Assembly: GCF_016107395.1 (NCBI RefSeq)
Contig: NZ_JAAIKO010000050.1
Coordinates: 1 to 54,450 of the forward strand
Reading direction: 5' to 3'
Length of the DNA stretch: 54,450 nt
Source of the DNA: Streptomyces fildesensis
GTDB taxonomy: Bacteria > Actinomycetota > Actinomycetes > Streptomycetales > Streptomycetaceae
Shown: positions 33,652 through 40,734 of the stretch, piece after piece
Numbering within the stretch: the first letter of the stretch is position 1
How the letters are laid out: each line of letters begins with the position of its first letter
The notes under the pieces: generated by a model
The model's database searches: none
Told to the model about the DNA's origin: nothing
The model's input: only the letters and a program-made list of their open reading frames with translations
Program-made: the position numbers and the translations under genes

Positions 33652-34353
33652 CTATTCGGCCGCGTCGCACGCGCACAGCGTGCGGAAACCGTCGCTGTCG
33701 ACCTCGATTTCCTCTCCGCAGTCCTCGCACCGCGCGGCCCGGGTCCGGACGGCGGGGGCGGCGGCCTGCGGGGCCTGGCGGCCTCCGTGGATCGCGGCGT
33801 CCTGGGTGAGCGGGCCGTGATCGGCCTCGTACGCCCGGGGCTCGGTGACGGTCCACGCGTGGAAGAACTGGTTCGTCTGCTGCGGGTGCGCTCCGCACAC
33901 CAGTAGGCGGGTGGCGGGGTCTACAGCGGGGTGCAGTACGCGGGTGGCGGGCGCGGTGCAGTGCCCGGCCTGCGGGCTGACGAACACTTCGCACGTGAGA
34001 GGGGGCGGGGTGATGATCAGTCGGGGGAGGTTGCTGCCCATGCGGAAGTCGTTGAGCGTGGTGACCTGCCATCCGGCGGCCTTGAACGCCCGGCGGTAGG
34101 CGTTGGCGGCGTCCTTGATGGCCCACGAGCGGCGCATGGTGTCGTGGTAATCCTCGCTGCTCGTGGCGTCGTCGTGTGCGTGCTCGTAGCTGACGACGAT
34201 TTCGCCGGTTGCGCTGCGGGGGTCGAGGTAGGCGCCTGCGCTGAGGGTGTGGCCGGTGGCGTTGAGCGTGGCGAGGGGGAGGGCAGCGCGGGTGAGGATC
34301 GCGCGGGCGGCGCGGACGGCGGGCGCGGGGGTCTGGGCGGTGGCGTCGGTCAT
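33652..34353 (-). CDS. Unknown cassette protein with C-terminal zinc motif
   Basis: The 233-residue protein has a helical N-terminus, a middle with EVFVSPQAGHCTAPATR and LLVCGAHPQQ, and a C-terminal ribbon-like end RCEDCGEEI and TLCACD. Four to six cysteines could bind one or two zinc ions. ATG 34353 has AGGAGG upstream, and leader L5 precedes it. No family recognised. Confidence 0.7.
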   Translation of the reverse strand: MTDATAQTPAPAVRAARAILTRAALPLATLNATGHTLSAGAYLDPRSATGEIVVSYEHAHDDATSSEDYHDTMRRSWAIKDAANAYRRAFKAAGWQVTTLNDFRMGSNLPRLIITPPPLTCEVFVSPQAGHCTAPATRVLHPAVDPATRLLVCGAHPQQTNQFFHAWTVTEPRAYEADHGPLTQDAAIHGGRQAPQAAAPAVRTRAARCEDCGEEIEVDSDGFRTLCACDAAE

Positions 34354-34463
34354 GGGTGTTAGTCCTCCTGGGTAGGGTCCGCCGGTGGTCCGGGCGGGGT
34401 GGGGAGGCGGTGCCAGCCTCCGGGGGTGGGCGGGGCGCCGGTGAGGCGCCCCGCCCGGTGGGA
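34354..34463 (-). promoter_or_regulatory. Cassette leader L5 (hairpin without own promoter)
   Basis: After a terminator-like stem (GGGCGGGGCGCC type) that closes the upstream gene, a GGAGGC/GCCTCC hairpin (34403-34421) carries the loop TGGCACC. CCCTACCCAGGAGG precedes the ATG. Confidence 0.65.
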
Positions 34464-35126
34464 CTAGCGGAGCGGGGTCACCTGGTCGACGTCGACCGGG
34501 CGCGTCATCACGACGCGGATGACGTCCAACAGGCGCGGCGCGAGCGCGTAGCGGCGGGGGCGCCCGTCGTACAGGTGCGCGTGGGCACGGCGGACGGCGG
34601 CACCGTCCGGCAGCACGGCGGGGCCTTCGCCGTCGTACTTGTAGAAGCGGTGGACCTGGTAGGCACCCGGCACGTCGGGGGCCGGGCGGTCCTGCTCGCG
34701 CGGCAGTACCTCCACGTTGGCCGGGAAGTAGGTCAGGGTGTCGGTGCACTCGGTGATGGTGACCTGCTCGGCGCCGGGCAGGCGGCCCGCCCATTCGTAC
34801 TGCGCGCGGGCCGTCTCGCCGGTGTGCATCTTGCTTGAGCGGAAGCCCTTGCCCTGGATGACGTACTCCACCTGCCAGTAGCGGGTGCGCTTGGTGCGGA
34901 CGGCGTCCAGGAACGTGATCACGCGGTTCGCGACCTCGGCGGCGAACTCCCCGCCCTCGAAATACGCCTCCACGCGGGCGGCGGCCTCGCCGAGAGTGAC
35001 GGCCGTGGTGGCGATGCGGGCATGCAGCGAGCGCTGCGAGTCGCGGGACTGCTGCGCGATGAACGCGAGTCGTACGAACTCGTCCAGCTGCTGCGGGTCG
35101 TGCAGATCGGGAGTAACGGTGTTCAC
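34464..35126 (-). CDS. Unknown cassette protein
   Basis: The 220-residue protein starts VNTVTPDLHDPQQLDEFVRL. It has a helical N-terminal half (IATTAVTLGEAAARVEAYF) and a mixed second half with YWQVEYVIQGKGFRSSK and VTITECTDTLTYFP. GTG 35126 is preceded by AGGAG. It has its own promoter in leader L6. No family recognised. Confidence 0.7.
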   Translation of the reverse strand: MNTVTPDLHDPQQLDEFVRLAFIAQQSRDSQRSLHARIATTAVTLGEAAARVEAYFEGGEFAAEVANRVITFLDAVRTKRTRYWQVEYVIQGKGFRSSKMHTGETARAQYEWAGRLPGAEQVTITECTDTLTYFPANVEVLPREQDRPAPDVPGAYQVHRFYKYDGEGPAVLPDGAAVRRAHAHLYDGRPRRYALAPRLLDVIRVVMTRPVDVDQVTPLR

Positions 35127-35265
35127 GGGTTCTCCTCGTGTAGGGGTACGCCTCAGGCCGGCCTGGGGCCGGGGGTTGCTTCGGGAGGCGGTGCCAACCC
35201 CTCCCGAACAGTCTCTATTAAACCATGTTCGTGGCGTTGTGTCCAATCGGGCCGATGTCCGAATG
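35127..35265 (-). promoter_or_regulatory. Cassette leader L6
   Basis: -35 TGGACA (35240-35245), 17-bp spacer, -10 TTTAAT (35217-35222), hairpin CGGGAGG/CCTCCCG with GGCACC apex (35182-35206), second hairpin with GGCCGGCC core, CCCTACAC, AGGAG. Upstream of the -35 the box ATTCGGACA (35256-35264) directly repeats ATTGGACA with 17-bp periodicity. Confidence 0.78.
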
Positions 35266-35341
35266 GGGGCAAGTCCGCTGGCCATGGGGCCGGTTGGGGT
35301 CCCGCCGGACCGGTGCGCGACCGGTCCGGCGGGGTGGTGGG

Positions 35342-35512
35342 TCAGGCGGACCGGCGGCCCCTGGGCGCCTGGATGGCCTCGATGGCGTGCGCCTGGGCCT
35401 CCCGGAGCCGGTTGGCGACCTTGGCGGCGCGGGCGGCACGGTCTTCGGGGGTGCCGTAGTCGGCCCTCGCCTGGGCCAGCAGGGCGCGGGCGGCGGGGGT
35501 GGGCTTGCTCAT
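35342..35512 (-). CDS. Very small helical cassette protein
   Basis: The 56-residue frame begins MSKPTPAARALLAQARADYG and ends QAPRGRRSA. It is helical and strongly basic at the end. It is short, but it has a complete cassette leader (L7) with promoter, hairpin and GGAG, which makes it convincing. Confidence 0.7.
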   Translation of the reverse strand: MSKPTPAARALLAQARADYGTPEDRAARAAKVANRLREAQAHAIEAIQAPRGRRSA

Positions 35513-35640
35513 GGGTGACTCCTCGGTGTGTAGGAAGTGGCCCGGCCGGTCGGCTGGGCGGTGGTCCGGGAGGCGGTGCCAACCCCTCCCGAACAGTTTC
35601 CATTAAACCATGTTCTTGGTGGTGGATCTACCCCGCCACG
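35513..35640 (-). promoter_or_regulatory. Cassette leader L7
   Basis: -10 TTTAAT (35602-35607) in CATGGTTTAATGGA; the -35 is poor in this copy. Hairpin CGGGAGG/CCTCCCG with GGCACC apex (35567-35591), second hairpin, CCTACACACC, GAGGAG. Apart from the -35 it is nearly identical to L3. Confidence 0.75.
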
Positions 35641-35675
35641 CCAAACGGGCGCCTGGTTTTGGTGGTGATGTGCCG

Positions 35676-36260
35676 TCAGATTTCGCCGCGATCCCTCAGG
35701 TAGGCGGCGTACAGGGTGGCGGCAAGGGAGTCGGTGGTGGCGGGGACGCGGCGGGCGTCTAGGGCGCCGTCCCGGCGGCCCTGGAAGTAGACCGGAAAGG
35801 GCTTGGCGATCGGCGGTACGAACAGTTCATACAGGCCGTGGGCGCTGGCTACGCGGACGGATGCGGCGGCGGCGTCGGCGTTCCATCCGTAGGCCCGGCG
35901 GTCGGCGGTGAGCCATTCCGCGAGGTGGCGGTGGATGGCGCGGGCTTGGAGGACATCGGCGTTCGGGGTGCCGGTGGGGGCGGCGGGCGCGCATCCGCAC
36001 CCGGCCTCGACGGCGGGGGCGCCGGTCAGTTCGCGGGTGGGGGCCAGTGCCTGCGGGCCGGTGCCTCGGGCCTGTAGCACGTAGGCGGCGGCCTCGGCGG
36101 GGCCGGTGAGGATGAGCGGGCGGCCGGTGACGGGGGTGACGGTCCAGCTTCCGTCGGCGTTGCTCTCGACCTGGCGGAGCGGGCCGGTCACGACCAACTC
36201 GAACAGCTCGGCGGCGGCGTCGGGGGCTTCGGGCGGGGCCTGGCGGGTGGTTGAGCGCAC
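35676..36260 (-). CDS. Unknown cassette protein
   Basis: The 194-residue protein has a beta-rich N-terminal part (ELFELVVTGPLRQVES, then SWTVTPVTGRPLILTGPAEA). An Ala/Pro linker with one CGC follows, then a helical C-terminal part (AIHRHLAEWLTADRRAYGW). GTG 36260 has AGGAG upstream. It lies downstream of the double ParB gene with leader L8 between them. No family recognised. Confidence 0.68.
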   Translation of the reverse strand: MRSTTRQAPPEAPDAAAELFELVVTGPLRQVESNADGSWTVTPVTGRPLILTGPAEAAAYVLQARGTGPQALAPTRELTGAPAVEAGCGCAPAAPTGTPNADVLQARAIHRHLAEWLTADRRAYGWNADAAAASVRVASAHGLYELFVPPIAKPFPVYFQGRRDGALDARRVPATTDSLAATLYAAYLRDRGEI

Positions 36261-36387
36261 GGGGGATCTCCTGGCGTGTAGGGGTTGCCCTGGCGGGCGG
36301 TGGGGCCGGGGGTGCCGTCCCGGCTGGTGTGCGGGTGCGCGCGGGGTCCGGCCCCGGGGGGAAGCTCCGCCCCGGGGCCGGTGCCGG
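36261..36387 (-). promoter_or_regulatory. Cassette leader L8 (hairpin without own promoter)
   Basis: A long terminator-like GC stem closing the ParB-like gene is followed by GCCGGG/CCCGGC (36305-36324) with the loop ACGGCACC. CCCTACACGCC and AGGAG follow. The stem sequence differs from all other copies while the loop is kept. Confidence 0.68.
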
Positions 36388-37992
36388 TCAGCTCAGGGAT
36401 TCGGCCTGGGGCTGCTCGGCGGTGGGCTGGTAGTCCTGGCGGTCGCGTACGGCCGTCTCGATCGCGGACGGCTCGTATCCGAGGATGGTGAGCCAGGTGA
36501 GCCACTGGGCGGAGGCGTCCCGGTTGGCGTTGACGTGGGAGGTCGACTCGCGCCACGCGGACCGGTCCACGTATCCCTCGTACACGGCGGCGATGGCGGC
36601 GAACGCCACGCGCGGGGCGTCCTTGGGCTGGGTCCACCGCTCCAATACCTCGGCGCGGGTGGTGCCGTCCGGCATGCCCAACACCTTCGGGAGGTGGGCC
36701 TTGGCGCGGTCGCCGTCAATGCGGCTGGCGAGGTTGGTGGAGGGGGTCAGCAGGGCCCGTGCGGCGGTCTGCGTCATCTGGTCGGCGGTGGTGCGGGACA
36801 GGCTCCGGCGGGTGATCAGGGCGGCGATCCACTCGCGCCGTACCTGCTCGGCGGTGGCCCAATCGAGGTTCCCGGCGATGATGCGGCGCCGCTCGGCGCC
36901 GTCCGGCTTGGGCTTGCTGAGCTGGCCGTCGATGTCGCGGACCTGGTGCCCGAAGAACTCGGCGTTCGCGCAGTACTCGACGTACGCCCCTGCGCCGTCC
37001 TTGAGGACCCATACGGCGCCCTGGCACTGCGCGGCGTGCTGGGAGGTGTCCCCCACGATGTAGTAGAGGCTGGATGCCTTCGGACTCAGCTCCACTTCGG
37101 CGAGCATCCGGGCGGATTTGGCCTGGAGTTCCGCGCGCTGGGCGGCGAGCTTGTCGCGGGCGTCCAGTTCGATTCCGGCCCGGCGGATGAGCCAACCGGC
37201 GTCCGCCGTGGGGTCCGCTGTGAGCTTGGCCGTGATCTTCTCGGCGGCCTCGGCGTCGCGTGCCTCCATGTCCGCGATCGCGGCCATGGTCACGAGATCG
37301 AGCGACCCGGCGGCGGCCTCGGCCTTGCGGGCGGCTTCCGAGTTGAGTGCACGCATGGCGGTCTTGATGGCCTTTTGGGTGGTTCCGGCGGCGGTGGCCA
37401 TCCGCTTGACGCCTGCTCCGGCCTCGGCCGCGCCGAACAGTGCGTTCGCCTGCTCGCGCTCGCTGAGCGCGGTCCGGTGGCGGGCGGTGATCACCATGTC
37501 CAAGTAGGTTCCGGCGTCGTCGCGCTCGTCGTGCTCGTAGGGGGCGTGGGTCAATCCGGCGGCCTCGGCCGCGTAGTAGCGGCGGTGGCCGTCAACGATC
37601 TGCCGCGTGCCGTCGGGCAGGATGCGGAACTTGATCGGGATGCGGCATCCCTCGGCGGCGAAGGTTCCGACGAATTCGGCGCTCAGGTCCAGGGATTCGC
37701 GGGGGTTGTCCGGGTGCGGGGTGAGCTCGGTGAGCCGGATCATCGGCCGGTAGGTGACCGGGACTTCGGTCAGTCCGGCGGCCTGGGCGGCGGCCAGACG
37801 CTGCAAGCCGTCCATCACCTGCGGGGCGCCGGTCGACGTGGTCACGACGTACAGGGGGTCAGTGACGCCGTGCTCGGCGATGTTGGCGGTCAGGTCCGCG
37901 TCGGGCTCGGGCAGGATGTTGCCCGGGTGGGCGGTGAGTCGGTCGATGGGCAGGGTCGGCCATACGGTCGGCTGGGCTGCGACGGTGGTCAT
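36388..37992 (-). CDS. ParB-like protein with two N-terminal ParB domains
   Basis: The 534-residue protein begins with two ParB/sulfiredoxin-fold modules in a row. The first (about 13-80) is LPIDRLTAHPGNI and later QVMDGLQRLAAAQ. The second (about 82-170) is IRLTELTPHPDNPRES and IVDGHRRYYAAEAAG. A KorB/ParB-type helical DNA-binding region follows (ALSEREQANALFGAAEAG, then RMATAAGTTQKAIKTAM). The first module lacks the usual DGHRR. It is unlinked to parA. Similar orphan ParB-like proteins occur in plasmid leading regions, where they may act as transcription or anti-defence factors. It has its own promoter, L9. Confidence 0.82.
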   Translation of the reverse strand: MTTVAAQPTVWPTLPIDRLTAHPGNILPEPDADLTANIAEHGVTDPLYVVTTSTGAPQVMDGLQRLAAAQAAGLTEVPVTYRPMIRLTELTPHPDNPRESLDLSAEFVGTFAAEGCRIPIKFRILPDGTRQIVDGHRRYYAAEAAGLTHAPYEHDERDDAGTYLDMVITARHRTALSEREQANALFGAAEAGAGVKRMATAAGTTQKAIKTAMRALNSEAARKAEAAAGSLDLVTMAAIADMEARDAEAAEKITAKLTADPTADAGWLIRRAGIELDARDKLAAQRAELQAKSARMLAEVELSPKASSLYYIVGDTSQHAAQCQGAVWVLKDGAGAYVEYCANAEFFGHQVRDIDGQLSKPKPDGAERRRIIAGNLDWATAEQVRREWIAALITRRSLSRTTADQMTQTAARALLTPSTNLASRIDGDRAKAHLPKVLGMPDGTTRAEVLERWTQPKDAPRVAFAAIAAVYEGYVDRSAWRESTSHVNANRDASAQWLTWLTILGYEPSAIETAVRDRQDYQPTAEQPQAESLS

Positions 37993-38135
37993 GCGGGGGT
38001 GCTCCTGATGTGTAGGAAGTGGCCCGGCCGGTGGGCCGGGGCGGTGTGTCGGGAAGCGGTGCCAACCCCTCCCGACATGATCCATTAAACCATGTTCCTG
38101 GGTGCGTTGTCCAATCGCGGGCATGATCCAATCGG
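37993..38135 (-). promoter_or_regulatory. Cassette leader L9
   Basis: -35 TGGACA (38108-38113), 18-bp spacer, -10 TTTAAT (38084-38089), hairpin CGGGAGG/CTTCCCG with GGCACC apex (38050-38074), second hairpin, CCTACACATC, AGGAG. An ATTGGAT box repeats the -35 region 17 bp upstream, as in L6. Confidence 0.77.
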
Positions 38136-38207
38136 GTTAAAACCGCTGGTCGGTGGCCTTTTGGTGGGGTCCGGCGGGTCCCCGTGGTGACGCTCCCGTG
38201 CCGGGGC

Positions 38208-38459
38208 GATGCGGGCGGGGCCGGAGGCTGTGCCGGGTTCGGCCGTAGCGCGGCAGCTGATGCCCCCCGCCAGCCCCGTGACGGGTCGTCGGGCCGTGTA
38301 CGGCGGCCGGGGGTTGGCGGCGTGAGGACGTGTACGCGGCCCCGTGCCGGGCGGCGGGGGCCGCTGGTTGCCCGGCCGGGCCCCCTCCGCCGCCCTGCTG
38401 GCCGTTGTGGCGCGCTTCAACGAAGCCGGCGGCCGGGGTGCGGCTGGCCACCTAGACCG
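38208..38459 (-). repeat. 252-bp dispersed repeat, copy B
   Basis: This is the inverted partner of 17625-17876, the same length, bounding the 18-38 kb block on its other side. It fills most of the gap of about 400 bp between leader L9 and the gene at 38518. No gene is seen in it. Confidence 0.8.
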
Positions 38460-38497
38460 CTCAGCGTGGCCGCCTTGCCGGCATCACGTCGGACGTT

Positions 38498-38516
38498 ATT
38501 CGAACTAGAATCGAAT
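38498..38516 (+). promoter_or_regulatory. Leaderless promoter with overlapping palindrome
   Basis: TAGAAT (38507-38512) ends five bases before the ATG at 38518, placing the expected start of transcription on the ATG itself. It lies within the inverted repeat ATTCGA-(7)-TCGAAT, a likely operator. Confidence 0.5.
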
Positions 38517-38517
38517 T

Positions 38518-38904
38518 ATGGAGAGCGGTCGGACAGCGACGGAGACCGGGCGGCCCGTGGCGGTGGTGCACATGCCGGACGGCAGCACCCGGGAATGCGC
38601 GGTGGGCCGTCGGCGTCGGGCGGCCGATGGGAGCTGGTGGTACGAACTGTCACCGGCGCCGCTGGAACCGGTGGCGCCGGGTCCGGAAGCTGAGCCCGGG
38701 GGCTGGCCTCCGCCGGCTGCCGATTGGAGGGCTCACCGGCGGTACTACGCCACGGGTGAGCGCTGGTTCCTACATCGGGGTGGGTGCTGGATCGAGGGCG
38801 AGAAGAAATTGACCGTGGCTGAGGCCCGTGCCCTGATGGCGTCGCCGCTGGGGGTGGGCTGCGACGTGTGCGATGCGGAGGACGGTCTCCAGAGTCTTGA
38901 CTAG
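38518..38904 (+). CDS. Unknown small protein
   Basis: The 128-residue protein has a beta-rich N-terminus (PVAVVHMPDGSTREC, then SWWYELSP) and a C-terminal part with RYYATGERWFLHRGGCW and GVGCDVCDAED. That gives three cysteines that could bind metal. There is no ribosome site; the message is probably leaderless. It is the only rightward gene between 18.5 and 42.3 kb. No family recognised. Confidence 0.65.
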   Translation: MESGRTATETGRPVAVVHMPDGSTRECAVGRRRRAADGSWWYELSPAPLEPVAPGPEAEPGGWPPPAADWRAHRRYYATGERWFLHRGGCWIEGEKKLTVAEARALMASPLGVGCDVCDAEDGLQSLD

Positions 38905-38928
38905 GCCGAAGGTGAGACCGAGACGCTT

Positions 38929-39159
38929 CTATGCACGGAGAAGCATCAACCGCTTCAGCTCATCAAGTTCGTCCACGCGCAGCCCCAGACCCAGCTTGCT
39001 CAAGATGTGGAGCGCCCAATCGCGGTCGCCCTTGCGTGGATTTTCCCTCGCGGGCACGGGCTCGTGAGGGGCCTCATGACCCTCTCCCACCTGGTAGAGC
39101 ACGTCGCAGAGCTGCCTGAATTGTTCAAGACTGATCGTCGGCCGGTTCTCTGTTGTCAT
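38929..39159 (-). CDS. Small protein of unknown function
   Basis: The 76-residue product begins MTTENRPTISLEQFRQLCDV and ends LRVDELDELKRLMLLRA. It is helical with amphipathic ends. ATG 39159 follows GTGAG; a GTG six bases upstream is possible. No family recognised. Confidence 0.6.
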   Translation of the reverse strand: MTTENRPTISLEQFRQLCDVLYQVGEGHEAPHEPVPARENPRKGDRDWALHILSKLGLGLRVDELDELKRLMLLRA

Positions 39160-39283
39160 GCCCACTCACCGCACTTCCGCGTGGGGAATAGCCCATCAGG
39201 GCTCATGATGCTGGACGCTCACCCGGTGCGCACTTCGGCCTGTGCCCCCTAAGGAGGGCGACGGCTGGGCAGATCGGTGGTGC

Positions 39284-39550
39284 CTACGGGCCTGCGATCA
39301 GGAAGATCAGCTCAACGCGGCCCTCGTCGTGATGGATGCGGTAGAGCAGGGTGATCCGGTCGCCGGTGCCGGTGGTCGGGTCGGTCGTCACGCGGCGGAG
39401 GTCGGCTCCGCGTACCGGCTCGGAGGTGGCATTGATGGTCGGGTCTTGGGCGAGCTGGCGGCAGGCGTCGTACACGGCCCGGCGGCCGGCGGGGGTGAGG
39501 TGTGCGAATTCCTCGCCTAACCGCTCGGGGATGTCGATGGTCCAGGTCAC
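39284..39550 (-). CDS. RelE/ParE-like toxin
   Basis: The 88-residue protein shows the RelE/ParE pattern: helical start (ERLGEEFAHLTPAGRRAVYDACRQLAQDP), then strands ADLRRVTTDP, DRITLLYRIHHDEGRVELIFL. The invariant arginine in LLYRI is kept. GTG 39550 overlaps the stop of the preceding gene (GTGA), as expected for an antitoxin-toxin pair. Confidence 0.75.
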   Translation of the reverse strand: MTWTIDIPERLGEEFAHLTPAGRRAVYDACRQLAQDPTINATSEPVRGADLRRVTTDPTTGTGDRITLLYRIHHDEGRVELIFLIAGP

Positions 39551-39873
39551 GCGGCTCCGGCCTCGTCGGTGAGCCCGTAGGCGGCAAAGAGGTCCCGACC
39601 ACTTTGAAGCGTGGCGGTGCCGGCGAGTGAGGCGCCGATGGCGGCCGTCACCTCGGACCTGGTGCGCAGGGCCCACACGTGCCGGTACTCGGTCAGGAGC
39701 TTGCTCACCTCGTCCAGGCGGACGGCGTCAAGCGCGGTGTTGAACGCGACTAGATCCGCGGGGGAAACGGCGGCGAGCGCGGCACGGAGTTCGGGCAGCG
39801 TCTGGGGGCCCTCGGCTGCGGACAGCCGGTATGGGCTGCGGGGTGTGGGCTCGTGTGCGGGCTGCGCGCTCAT
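39547..39873 (-). CDS. DUF6247-like putative antitoxin
   Basis: The 108-residue protein contains LPELRAALAAVSPADLVAFNTALDAV and KLLTEYRHVWALRTR, which resemble the DUF6247 family often encoded before RelE-like toxins in actinobacteria. GAGGAGG precedes ATG 39873. Together with the next gene it forms a probable type II toxin-antitoxin pair. Confidence 0.68.
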   Translation of the reverse strand: MSAQPAHEPTPRSPYRLSAAEGPQTLPELRAALAAVSPADLVAFNTALDAVRLDEVSKLLTEYRHVWALRTRSEVTAAIGASLAGTATLQSGRDLFAAYGLTDEAGAA

Positions 39874-39939
39874 CCGGAACTCCTCCTCGTCTCCGTCTCC
39901 ACGGTACGCGCCGGGGTTCTGTCTCGGCCAGAGAACGGC

Positions 39940-39972
39940 GATCCCGTCCACGGCCCGGCCGTGGACGGGATC
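39940..39972. terminator. Hairpin terminator of the PrimPol operon
   Basis: A perfect 15-bp stem, GATCCCGTCCACGGC and complement, with a 3-base loop. It starts at the stop codon of the gene at 39971-40195. Confidence 0.7.
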
Positions 39973-40195
39973 AGAGCCCCGGGCATTCAGATGCCCAGTG
40001 CCACACCTGGGCCGGAACCCGCGTGTGTTCCGGACAGTCGGGGTGTTCCTGGTTGTCGGCGACCCCTCCGCATGCGGCTTTGGGGCAAAGGCAGTCCGGG
40101 AAGCTCCCGCCCCGGTGGGTGATGGCGCCGTGCTTGACGTACCGGGATGCGCGGGCGATGGCCTCGATGTCGCGTGCCGGGCTGGGGCCGGTCAC
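39971..40195 (-). CDS. Small cysteine-rich protein
   Basis: The 74-residue protein starts VTGPSPARDIEAIARASRYV and contains FPDCLCPKAACGGV, then HPDCPEHTRV. Several Cys and His could form one zinc site. GTG 40195 overlaps the PrimPol stop (GTGA). It is probably a partner of the primase; no family recognised. Confidence 0.68.
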   Translation of the reverse strand: MTGPSPARDIEAIARASRYVKHGAITHRGGSFPDCLCPKAACGGVADNQEHPDCPEHTRVPAQVWHWASECPGL

Positions 40196-40734
40196 CTGGT
40201 GCTCCGGTCGGGTAGGGATGGGAGCCGGGCGGAGATCCATCCGGGTAGAGGAGCTACGGGCACGTCGTGGGCGACGGTGTACGTGTTGCCGCCGACGACG
40301 GACCCGGGCCCGATGAGGTAGCCGCCGGTGTGGCGGCCGGGGCCGCGTACGTCGATGCCGGGTCCGAGGGCGGTCCGTCCGCCGGAGCTGCTGCCGATGG
40401 TGCAGCCGTCCGGCGCGAGGAAGTACATGTGCCGGCCCCCGCTCGGGGTCGCCGCCGTCAGCGTCTCGGGCCACGGCTTCCCGAGCCTGGCGGCGAGGTG
40501 GGCGAGCACGGCCAGGCCGTCAGCCTCGTCGTCTAGGTCCAGGTCCAGGCCGATGACTCCGCTCGCGCGGCATCCGATGCCGATGTTGTCGCCGTCGCGC
40601 CAGAGTTCCCGGACGCGTTCCGGGTTGGTCAGGCAGCGCGACCGCCAGGGGCCGGCGGGCTTCCGGCCGCCGGGCGGGATTGGGAACACGGCCAGCCCGC
40701 GGGCGGTGAGGTCGACAGCGGCGGCGGTAGTCAT
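40192..40734 (-). CDS. Bifunctional primase/polymerase (PrimPol) domain protein
   Basis: The 180-residue protein is a stand-alone AEP/PrimPol domain. It contains ALTARGLAVFPIPPGGRKPA-type N-terminus, VIGLDLDLDDEADG (metal-binding Asp pair), TPSGGRHMYFLAPDG (second motif) and GIDVRGPGRHTGGYLIGPGS. It would synthesise primers or short DNA for plasmid replication or strand conversion after transfer. It is coupled by ATGA to the zinc-rich protein upstream and by GTGA to the small Cys-rich protein. Confidence 0.85.
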   Translation of the reverse strand: MTTAAAVDLTARGLAVFPIPPGGRKPAGPWRSRCLTNPERVRELWRDGDNIGIGCRASGVIGLDLDLDDEADGLAVLAHLAARLGKPWPETLTAATPSGGRHMYFLAPDGCTIGSSSGGRTALGPGIDVRGPGRHTGGYLIGPGSVVGGNTYTVAHDVPVAPLPGWISARLPSLPDRSTR

